Source: Neisseria perflava (lineage in GTDB: Bacteria; Pseudomonadota; Gammaproteobacteria; Burkholderiales; Neisseriaceae). Taken from it: a stretch of DNA of 64,000 nucleotides. Positions 57,871 to 64,000 of this stretch are shown piece after piece. The stretch lies in the NCBI RefSeq assembly GCF_024170405.1, contig NZ_JALJYC010000005.1:44574-108573 (forward strand). The letters run 5' to 3'. The notes under the pieces are model-generated. The model was not told where the DNA came from and searched no databases. It saw only the letters and a program-made list of their open reading frames with translations. Both the position numbers and the translations under genes were made by a program. Within the stretch, counting starts at the first letter, position 1, and the number at the start of each line of letters is the position of its first letter.

Positions 57871-58190
57871 CATATGCTTACACATTTTCTTAATTTCCCC
57901 TCCAAATGATGACTTTGTAATAATGATGTAGTACGGCTGACCTGTTTTCCGCGCTTCCCAACCCTTATCTTTCTCATGATTGAGCCCCCTAGCGCAAAAA
58001 TTAAATTAACAATTTAAAAACATATCACTAGATTCAAAAAACACCTGATTTTACACCGCATATCCCCCAAAAAAATCGCTTATTCTGACTGAAAGGCAAG
58101 CCACGGTAATAAAATCATATCGCTTCCGCCCCCGCTCCTCTAAAAAAAATGCTTTTTTCATTAAAGCTTTAACGTACCTTCACATTAATC
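57871..58190. other. AT-rich gene-free stretch
   Basis: About 320 bases without DUS, repeats or a convincing ORF on either strand. The right end is a promoter region for the YagU-like gene. Confidence 0.6.
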
Positions 58191-58204
58191 TTGACTTACA
58201 TCAA
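58191..58204. promoter_or_regulatory. Putative FNR site
   Basis: TTGACTTACATCAA matches the FNR consensus TTGAT-N4-ATCAA at nine of ten fixed positions. It is 79 bases before the ATG at 58283, at a distance compatible with activation from a promoter between, although no ideal -10 sits exactly 41.5 bases downstream. Confidence 0.55.
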
Positions 58205-58282
58205 ATTAATTGATACCTTTTATCGACACCACCCTATTTTTGAAATAAAGTTACATGAAATTCACACACAAGGACTGTCAAC

Positions 58283-58846
58283 ATGAGTAATCAAAAAACT
58301 GCCTCCAACGGCAAAATCATTTTCTGGGTCACGCTGGTCGGCGGCTTTATCAGCTCTCTGGTCAAATGGGGTTCTGAAGTCAACATGCCGCCGCGCATGC
58401 CGGGCGAAATCTCTCCTCCGGGCGCGCACATCGACGCTTGGCTGGGCGGTTTGGGCTTTAACCAACACTCGCTGGATTATATTTACCAAGGCGCCAATGT
58501 CTTGGGCGCGGTAACTTTGTATCACTGGCTATTTAGCTTTGCCTTTGCATTTATTTACGTTGTAGCGTCTATGTTTTGGTCGAAAACCCGCCTGTGGTAC
58601 GGCGCTTTGTACGGCCTGATTGTGACTGTTTTCGCCCACGGCCTGATGATTCCGCTCTTAGGCTTCCGCCATCCGGCCTACGACACGCCGGGTACGGTCG
58701 GCTGGCTGTGGAATTTGAACAGCGCCGAATTAATCAGCGAAATCCTCGGTCACGTTTACTGGTCGGTGTCGATTGAAATCTGCATGATCGCCGTCCTCGC
58801 CCACTTCGGCCGCCCGATTTACGGCGTGTGGTGGAAAAAAGACTAA
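58283..58846 (+). CDS. YagU-like inner-membrane protein (DUF1440)
   Basis: This 187-residue membrane protein has about four hydrophobic segments: IIFWVTLVGGFISSLVKWGSEV, LGAVTLYHWLFSFAFAFIYVVAS, LWYGALYGLIVTVFAHGLMIPLLG and ILGHVYWSVSIEICMIAVLAH. KWGSEVNMPPRMPGE is a segment I associate with the YagU/DUF1440 family. E. coli YagU is reported to aid survival in acid; the molecular role is unknown. AAGGACTGTCAAC precedes the ATG. The FNR-like site upstream predicts oxygen-limited expression. Confidence 0.82.
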   Translation: MSNQKTASNGKIIFWVTLVGGFISSLVKWGSEVNMPPRMPGEISPPGAHIDAWLGGLGFNQHSLDYIYQGANVLGAVTLYHWLFSFAFAFIYVVASMFWSKTRLWYGALYGLIVTVFAHGLMIPLLGFRHPAYDTPGTVGWLWNLNSAELISEILGHVYWSVSIEICMIAVLAHFGRPIYGVWWKKD

Positions 58847-58871
58847 GCGTATTTTGATTTGAAAAACACGG

Positions 58872-58910
58872 CAAAAGGCCGTCTGAATCCCAAGTTCAGA
58901 CGGCCTTTTG
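58872..58910 (+). terminator. DUS hairpin terminator, overlapping the mutL promoter region
   Basis: CAAAAGGCCGTCTGAA pairs with TTCAGACGGCCTTTTG (16-bp stem). TATAAT at 58912-58917, two bases after the hairpin, is a probable mutL -10, so its -35 must lie within the hairpin. Confidence 0.8.
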
Positions 58911-58946
58911 CTATAATAAGCGCCTATTTTTGCAAGAAAGCCAACC

Positions 58947-60950
58947 ATGTCTCGAATTGCCGCCCTGCCCGATCATCTGGTCAACCAAATCGCCGCCGGC
59001 GAAGTGGTGGAACGCCCCGCCAATGCCTTGAAAGAAATCGTAGAAAACAGCATAGACGCAGGCGCGACAGCGGTTGAGGTCGAGCTCTCAGGCGGCGGTA
59101 TCCGCCTGATTCGCGTGACCGACAACGGCAGCGGCATCCATGCCGACGACATCGAATTGGCGCTACACCGCCACGCCACCAGCAAAATCAAAACCTTAAA
59201 CGATTTGGAACATGTCGCCAGCATGGGTTTTCGCGGCGAAGGCTTGGCCAGTATCGCCTCTGTCAGCCGCCTGACCCTCACCAGCCGTCAGGCCGGCAGC
59301 GACCATGCCAACCAAGTCAAAGCCGAAGACGGCAAGCTGAGCGCCGCCACCCTTGCCGCCCACCCCGTCGGCACCACCATCGAAGCGGCCGAACTGTTTT
59401 TCAACACTCCCGCCCGCCGCAAATCTCTCAAATCGGAAAACACCGAATACGCCCACTGCGCCACCATGCTCGAACGCCTCGCGCTGGCGCACCCGCACAT
59501 CGCCTTTACCCTTATCCGCGACGGCAAAACCATCTTCAAACTGCCCGTGCAGAGCCAACACGAGCGCATCGCCGCCATCGTCGGCGACGATTTTCAGACG
59601 GCCTCGCTGGAAATCGACAGCGGCGAAGGCATCATGCGGCTATACGGCGCGATTTCCAAACCCACCTTTGCCAAAGGCAAAAGCGACAAACAATACTGCT
59701 TTGTCAACCACCGCTTCGTGCGCGACAAAGTCATGCTGCATGCGGTCAAACAAGCCTACCGCGATGTTTTGCACAACGCCGTTACCCCCGCATTTGTCTT
59801 GTTTCTCGAACTGCCGCCTGAAGCCGTTGATGTGAATGTGCACCCAACCAAAACCGAAATCCGCTTCCGCGACAGCCAGCAGGTGCACCAGCTCGTGTTC
59901 CACACCCTCAACAAAGCGCTGGCCGCCACCCGCGCCGACCAAACCGAAAGCGTCAGCAATGTCGGCGACGTATTGCACGAGGTTTTGGGTGTACCCGCCA
60001 TGCCGTCTGAAAATCTGCCCACCGAAGCGGCCGATAATACCCTGACTTCAGACGGCCTTACCCGCTCCGCCACCGCCCGCAGCTACCGCGACGAATACCC
60101 CACCCGCAGCAGCAAAACCACGCCCATGCCTTATCAGGCCGCACGCGCACCGCAGCAGCGCACCTTATCTCTGCGCGAAAGCCGTGCCGCGCTGGATACC
60201 TACGCCAAGCTGTTTAAAACAACGCCTGCCGATGACGATATCGAGCTGCGCCAATTCGAGCAGGCGCGTTTCGGCAACAATATGCCGTCTGAAAGCGCAC
60301 TCCATCTCAGCGGCCAAGACAGCGCCCCAAGCATTTCAGACGGCCTTAATCCCCCATCAGAACTGCCGCCGCTCGGTTTCGCCATTGCCCAGCTTTTGGG
60401 CATTTACATCCTCGCCCAAGCCGAAGAAAGCCTGATTTTGGTGGATATGCACGCCGCCGCCGAGCGCGTCAACTACGAAAAAATGAAACGCCAGCGCGAT
60501 GAGCAAGGCAGCCTGCAAAGCCAGCGCCTGCTGATTCCCGTGACCTTTTCCGCCAGCCACGAAGAAACCGCCACCCTCGCCGACCACGCCGACATCCTGC
60601 GCGGATTCGGCCTCGAACTCTCCGACATGGGCGGTAACACCCTCGCCGTGCGCGCCGTCCCCGCCATGCTCGGCAAAGCCGACGTCGCCGCCCTCGCCCG
60701 CGACGTATTGCGCGAATTGGCCGCCACCGGCAGCAGCCAAACCATAGAAGCGCGGGAAAACCATATCCTTTCTACCATGTCGTGCCACGGCTCTGTGCGC
60801 GCCGGACGGCAACTGACCCTGCCCGAAATGAACGCCCTCCTGCGCGATATGGAACACACCCCGCGCAGCAACCAATGCAACCACGGCCGCCCGACTTGGG
60901 TGAAGCTGACGTTGAAAGAATTGGACGCGCTGTTTCTGCGCGGGCAGTAA
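58947..60950 (+). CDS. mutL: DNA mismatch repair protein MutL
   Basis: MutL is the ATP-driven mismatch-repair coordinator, 667 residues. The GHKL ATPase motifs ENSIDAGA, DNGSGIHADD and MGFRGEGLASI lie in the first 100 residues; HPTKTEIRF follows in the transducer domain. The linker (about 345-470) contains four in-frame DUS translated as MPSE and SDGL peptides. The C-terminal domain has DMHAAAERVNYE, the metal-binding DQHA-x2-E-x4-E endonuclease motif with Met for Gln, as expected in organisms without MutH. CNHGRPTW is the late conserved motif. Confidence 0.96.
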   Translation: MSRIAALPDHLVNQIAAGEVVERPANALKEIVENSIDAGATAVEVELSGGGIRLIRVTDNGSGIHADDIELALHRHATSKIKTLNDLEHVASMGFRGEGLASIASVSRLTLTSRQAGSDHANQVKAEDGKLSAATLAAHPVGTTIEAAELFFNTPARRKSLKSENTEYAHCATMLERLALAHPHIAFTLIRDGKTIFKLPVQSQHERIAAIVGDDFQTASLEIDSGEGIMRLYGAISKPTFAKGKSDKQYCFVNHRFVRDKVMLHAVKQAYRDVLHNAVTPAFVLFLELPPEAVDVNVHPTKTEIRFRDSQQVHQLVFHTLNKALAATRADQTESVSNVGDVLHEVLGVPAMPSENLPTEAADNTLTSDGLTRSATARSYRDEYPTRSSKTTPMPYQAARAPQQRTLSLRESRAALDTYAKLFKTTPADDDIELRQFEQARFGNNMPSESALHLSGQDSAPSISDGLNPPSELPPLGFAIAQLLGIYILAQAEESLILVDMHAAAERVNYEKMKRQRDEQGSLQSQRLLIPVTFSASHEETATLADHADILRGFGLELSDMGGNTLAVRAVPAMLGKADVAALARDVLRELAATGSSQTIEARENHILSTMSCHGSVRAGRQLTLPEMNALLRDMEHTPRSNQCNHGRPTWVKLTLKELDALFLRGQ

Positions 60951-60968
60951 ATATGTTTGGATGATAAA

Positions 60969-61009
60969 AATGCCGTCTGAAAAATTCGCTTTTTCAGACG
61001 GCATTTTTA
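60969..61009. terminator. AT-DUS hairpin terminator behind mutL
   Basis: AAAATGCCGTCTGAAAAA and TTTTTCAGACGGCATTTTT form an 18-bp stem with T5, in the ATG dialect of the DUS. It can also serve the convergent gene at 61062. Confidence 0.85.
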
Positions 61010-61061
61010 TTTTATAAACAAGAGAACATACATTAAGTGAAGTGAGTAGCGAATGCATGTC

Positions 61062-61961
61062 CTACGATGCAATCTGCTCTTCTCGTTTTGCCAAGCCCTG
61101 CCGTAATTCCGTAAACTCGGGCGTATCGAACACACTTCCGGGCTTAGGAATGGTATATTTTTCCAAATGCGCTTTCAGTATATCCAAGCTGTAACCTTTC
61201 TCCCGTTTGTAAAAGGCATTCGGATTCAGATAGGCTTTTACGGCTTGTTCTTTTGCACGATAGCTTTCGTAGTCGGTTACCATATCGCTGATGTTTTCGG
61301 TCAACTGCAACAGATAACCCTCGCCGATTTTTTCCACACGGTAAACTGGTGCTTGGGCGAGTTTTTCTTCCCCGAACAATTCGACATAAGGTCTGCCGAA
61401 ATAGGCCAGCCATGGAAGATTTGGCAACCAGTGGCGTAGTTCGTGGGTAGTAACAATCATGTGCGGCTCTTTAGTTTCTTCATCGTGTCCATCGCAGCAC
61501 GATATGCCCAAATAATCCAACATACGTGGATAGGTCATATATTCAATAAAGGCATAGTCAGCTTGGTTATGTCGTAGCCGATACTTAAAATATTCATATA
61601 ACTCTAAAAAGATTTTTTCTTCATCTATATTTAAGCGAAGATATAATCTTTCCATCATGTGTAGAGGAGCATTATTTGCAAGCATGCGAACTGCAGAAAA
61701 TCCCCCTAACGCTTCTGGATTCTTGCGAATTTTCCAGTTTAATTGCTGTAATTCAGGGAGAAATTCATCCTTTTCTACTGCTACATTAAGCCTTTCTAAA
61801 AAATGAGCATCAAATTTTTTAGTCGGCTCATACAAACCCCAATTAGATGACCTTGCATTTTTAACCATTGCTTCATATTCAAGCAACATTTTGCTAAAGT
61901 CCGATATAAAAAGTTCTGTATCAGATAGAAAGAATTTCATAAACAAGGTATTTTTAAACAT
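61062..61961 (-). CDS. Unknown AT-rich gene, possible orphan immunity protein
   Basis: This 299-residue soluble protein is acidic and aromatic-rich (LYEYFKYRLRHNQADYAFIEYMTYPRM, HELRHWLPNLPWLAYF), with no signal peptide and no family I recognise. The 5' half is visibly more AT-rich than neighbouring genes and has no internal DUS, suggesting transfer. The ATG at 61961 follows AAAGGGAATTGAT. Directly upstream, one base before the ATG, a 42-codon open tail ends (61963-62091). That toxin-tail-then-small-gene layout is typical of contact-dependent or Maf-type toxin/immunity pairs. The immunity role is inference from layout. Confidence 0.7.
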   Translation of the reverse strand: MFKNTLFMKFFLSDTELFISDFSKMLLEYEAMVKNARSSNWGLYEPTKKFDAHFLERLNVAVEKDEFLPELQQLNWKIRKNPEALGGFSAVRMLANNAPLHMMERLYLRLNIDEEKIFLELYEYFKYRLRHNQADYAFIEYMTYPRMLDYLGISCCDGHDEETKEPHMIVTTHELRHWLPNLPWLAYFGRPYVELFGEEKLAQAPVYRVEKIGEGYLLQLTENISDMVTDYESYRAKEQAVKAYLNPNAFYKREKGYSLDILKAHLEKYTIPKPGSVFDTPEFTELRQGLAKREEQIAS

Positions 61962-61962
61962 A

Positions 61963-62091
61963 TCAATTCCCTTTATTTGTCTTGTCTTTGTAATCGGTTA
62001 GTTTTTTCGTTATGGGATTAAAAACTTGAATTTTACATCCTGAATTCTTTACAGTCTCTTGAACCGTACCCGAAATCTTTGTTTTAGCAAA
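61963..62091 (-). pseudogene. 3' remnant of an unknown gene (possible toxin tail)
   Basis: This 42-codon frame without a start reads FAKTKISGTVQETVKNSGCK and ends TDYKDKTNKGN before TGA; a stop lies immediately upstream of it. Its composition (Lys, Thr, Asn; a beta-like GTVQETVKNSGCKIQVF run) looks protein-coding. It ends one base before the next gene's ATG. Upstream the sequence turns into inverted repeats, so the gene's body appears lost. Identity unknown; a MafB/CdiA-type C-terminus is one possibility. Confidence 0.5.
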
Positions 62092-62129
62092 TCATAGCCT
62101 GCAAGAAACATAAATTTCCTATGCAGGAT

Positions 62130-62294
62130 GCATGCCAAAGCATGCACGCGTTGGTTGACCTTTGTATTCGCTACCGTCTGAAACGCTTTCAGACGGCATG
62201 TTGTTTTGGTTTTCATGGTTTGTGAGAAAACTTATTCTCTTCGGTTTAGACATTGTACCGTTTCATTAAACAACGCGTGCATGCTTTGGCATGC
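62130..62294. repeat. Perfect 24-bp inverted repeat pair with nested hairpins
   Basis: The 24 bases at 62130-62153 (GCATGCCAAAGCATGCACGC plus GTTG) occur as an exact reverse complement at 62271-62294. Each arm contains its own GCATGCCAAAGCATGC hairpin. A DUS-type hairpin (ACCGTCTGAAACGCTTTCAG.., 62173-62199) lies between. No coding sequence is evident inside. It resembles a small repeat-bounded element. Confidence 0.75.
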
Positions 62295-62381
62295 ACGCTA
62301 CCAAACAGGAATCGCGCCGCAACCAGCCGCAGCCTGCATGAAACGTCAATTTCCCTAAATACGGTACGTTACCCATATTTT

Positions 62382-62417
62382 AATGCCGTCTGAAAAATCA
62401 TTTTTCAGACGGCATTT
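62382..62417 (-). terminator. AT-DUS hairpin terminator behind pcnB
   Basis: AATGCCGTCTGAAAAA and TTTTTCAGACGGCATT form a 16-bp stem 12 bases after the pcnB stop. Confidence 0.85.
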
Positions 62418-62429
62418 GTTGATTACCCT

Positions 62430-63797
62430 TTATTCCGCTGTCGGCACGGCCACTTTTTTCTTCGGTTTGCGACGGCGGCGGCGTTTCGGTTTGGCTTCGC
62501 CCTCGCCGGTGTGCTGCTGTTGGGCGCGTTGCTGGGCGGCTAGGGTCATGTCGGCGCGGGTGGCATCGTCGGCGTGTTGGAAGGTTGTCCACCAATCGAC
62601 ATAATCTTTATTCACTTCGCCGACTTGTCCGCGCAAGACCAGAAAATCGTAGGCGGCGCGAAAGCGAGGTTGCGCCAATAATTTATGCGGGCGGGCGCCG
62701 CGTGTGTTGTCGAATTGCGGTTGCAGCTGCCAGATTTCGCGCATGGTGGCGGTGAAGCGTTGCGGCACGCCCCAGCCTTTTTCGATGGTGTCGCGCAGGG
62801 TGTTGATGGCGTCGGTCAGCGCAGGCGCGGGTTTTTGGCCGCGTTGCAGGTTTTGCTGCCAGTAGCGGTTGAGCTGCGGCCACAATACGGCGGCCAGCAC
62901 GAAGCCGACGGATACGGATTTGTCGGCGCGTAAACGCTCGTCAGTGTTTTTTAAGGCCAGCGCGATAATGCGGTTTTCCGGTTTTTCGGCGGATTTGAGG
63001 GCGCTCAAAAGCGGGTGGATGTCGCCGCTGACACCAAGAGAATGGAGCTTTTGCAGGCATTCTCGGGCGTGGCCGGAAAACAGCAGTTTCATGATTTCGT
63101 CAAACAGCCGCGCCACGGGCTCGTGTTTCAGACGGCCTGCCTGCTCGGGAATCGGCGCGGCGGTACGCGGCTCGACATCGAAGCCGAGTTTGCCCGACAG
63201 CCTGACGGCGCGCAGTATGCGCACGGGGTCTTCCTGATAACGCTCAGCCGGATCGCCGATCATCACCAGCTTTTTATCCGCCACATCGCCTACGCCGTGA
63301 TGAAAATCAATGATTTCTTGGCGGATGGGGTCGTAATACAGGGAATTGCAGGTAAAATCGCGGCGCATGGCGTCTTCTTCCATGCTGCCGTAGGTGTTGT
63401 CTTTCATAATCCGCCCGGCGGCGTTTTGCACGGCTTTGCTGCCGCCCCGGAAGGTGGTGACTTCGATGGTTTCGGGGCCGACCATGACATGCACGATTTG
63501 GAAACGGCGGCCGATAATGCGGCTGCGGCGGAAGATTTTGTGCACTTGCTCGGGCGTGGCGTTGGTGACGACGTCGAAGTCTTTGGGCTCGACGCCGAGC
63601 AGCAAATCGCGCACGGCGCCGCCGACGACATAGGCTTCAAAGCCTTCGGTATGCAGACGGCGCACGACTTTTTCGGCGGCGAAGCTGAGCATGTCGGCGC
63701 TGATATGGTGCGCGCTAAACGGGAGGATTTCTTTATGCGCCGCAGCCTTGCCGCTACGCTTGGCGGGCAGGACTTTGTGCAGCAGTTTTTTCAACAT
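62430..63797 (-). CDS. pcnB: Poly(A) polymerase I
   Basis: PcnB adds 3' poly(A) tails that mark RNA for decay. It has 455 residues. The nucleotidyltransferase head has YVVGGAVRDLLLGVEPKDFDVVTNATPEQV (catalytic Asp pair DFD) and RRFQIVHVM; EEDAMRRDFTCNSLYYD and YQEDPVRILRAVRLSGKL follow. FQHADDATR and the long basic tail PKRRRRRKPKKK distinguish PcnB from CCA-adding enzymes. The ATG at 63797 (MLKKLLHKVLPAKRSG) is the family start; the frame is open upstream to 63869, across a DUS. Confidence 0.92.
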   Translation of the reverse strand: MLKKLLHKVLPAKRSGKAAAHKEILPFSAHHISADMLSFAAEKVVRRLHTEGFEAYVVGGAVRDLLLGVEPKDFDVVTNATPEQVHKIFRRSRIIGRRFQIVHVMVGPETIEVTTFRGGSKAVQNAAGRIMKDNTYGSMEEDAMRRDFTCNSLYYDPIRQEIIDFHHGVGDVADKKLVMIGDPAERYQEDPVRILRAVRLSGKLGFDVEPRTAAPIPEQAGRLKHEPVARLFDEIMKLLFSGHARECLQKLHSLGVSGDIHPLLSALKSAEKPENRIIALALKNTDERLRADKSVSVGFVLAAVLWPQLNRYWQQNLQRGQKPAPALTDAINTLRDTIEKGWGVPQRFTATMREIWQLQPQFDNTRGARPHKLLAQPRFRAAYDFLVLRGQVGEVNKDYVDWWTTFQHADDATRADMTLAAQQRAQQQHTGEGEAKPKRRRRRKPKKKVAVPTAE

Positions 63798-63905
63798 GGA
63801 TACGGTTCTTTTTCTGATGGCAGGCCGTCTGAAAAAAAGGGCGGGAAACCTTGATACAGTGTTCTTCAATGATACGAGGTAAGGATACGTATTTAAAATA
63901 TTTTT

Positions 63906-64000
63906 GGGGCTGTACTAGATAATTAGAGCAAATTACCTTTTACTAACTGTTTCAAAATAGAAATTTGAGATTTTATTTCACTGTTGTTAAAACGCCATTC
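63906..64000. mobile_element. IS1016-like (IS1595 family) element, end only
   Basis: GGGGCTGTACTAGATAATTA at 63906-63925 looks like the terminal inverted repeat of IS1016-type elements (GGGGCTG...). It is followed inward by the transposase 3' end. The rest is beyond the window. Confidence 0.75.
63923..64000 (-). CDS. IS1016/IS1595-family transposase, C-terminus only
   Basis: The last 25 codons read EWRFNNSEIKSQISILKQLV then KGNLL and stop at TAA (63923-63925). EWRFN and LLKQLVKGNL-like endings are what I know from the IS1016 DDE transposase C-terminus. The gene runs off the right edge; whether it is intact cannot be seen. The stop lies inside the terminal repeat, as usual for these elements. 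Confidence 0.8.
   Translation of the reverse strand, partial: EWRFNNSEIKSQISILKQLVKGNLL

Noticed and set aside
62130..62294. CRISPR array
   Set aside because: There are only two arms in inverted, not direct, orientation, with no regular spacers.

Overview
The window is a stretch of Neisseriaceae chromosome, almost certainly a commensal or animal Neisseria. The 12-mer AGGCCGTCTGAA (the AG dialect of the neisserial DNA uptake sequence, DUS) and its reverse complement occur dozens of times, often as inverted pairs just behind genes, with a minority of ATGCCGTCTGAA copies. Neisserial dRS3 repeats (ATTCCC-N8-GGGAAT) and an IS1016-type transposase tail fit the same origin. Naming a species needs a database search.

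Layout. 1-9.4 kb: aroD (cut by the window edge), mfd, adenine/adenosine deaminase, scpB, the GTPase rbgA, a small lipoprotein and the regulatory cluster ptsN-hprK-rapZ. 9.6-16.4 kb: ubiA, trpB (bracketed by two copies of a palindromic 163-bp repeat), a DNA glycosylase, trpF, an MnmC-like FAD protein with an odd N-terminus, and a cold-shock/excalibur membrane protein. 16.5-26 kb: argS, an EamA permease, and a five-gene catabolic unit all on the minus strand (FCD-type GntR regulator, DAO-type FAD oxidoreductase, MFS transporter, DapA-family lyase, aldehyde dehydrogenase). A perfect ATTGTATACAAT palindrome lies upstream of the unit. Its substrate is unknown; hydroxyproline or a similar imino/amino compound is the best working idea.

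26-43 kb: a GGGPSL-motif protein, a MOSC protein, UspA, tcdA overlapping scpA, pncB, an isolated cysI, fpr, thrC, a PhzF-family protein, two small lipoproteins, rarA, a CorC/YtfL-type CNNM-CBS protein and cls. 42.2-46.8 kb: a heme-synthesis cluster read hemDX (fused) -> hemY -> hemE. 46.9-52.5 kb: a secreted-protein gene broken by an in-frame TGA, a nuclease, rpiA, the overlapping unit dnaQ - unknown - ispD followed by ispF, and a FUSC-family gene broken by an in-frame TAG.

52.5-64 kb: a gene behind a Fur-box-like promoter, an RsuA-type pseudouridine synthase, a candidate small RNA with a textbook terminator, proS, an AT-rich stretch with DnaA-box-like sites and a third copy of the palindromic repeat, fghA, a YagU-like membrane protein with a putative FNR site, mutL, an AT-rich orphan gene preceded by a gene-tail remnant (possibly an orphan immunity gene), pcnB, and an IS1016-like element entering the right edge.

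Most genes are housekeeping. The less ordinary parts are the catabolic unit, the putative toxin-tail/immunity remnant, the palindromic repeat family around trpB, the candidate sRNA, and two genes interrupted by a single in-frame stop each. I saw no CRISPR array, rRNA, tRNA, prophage or obvious defence island.
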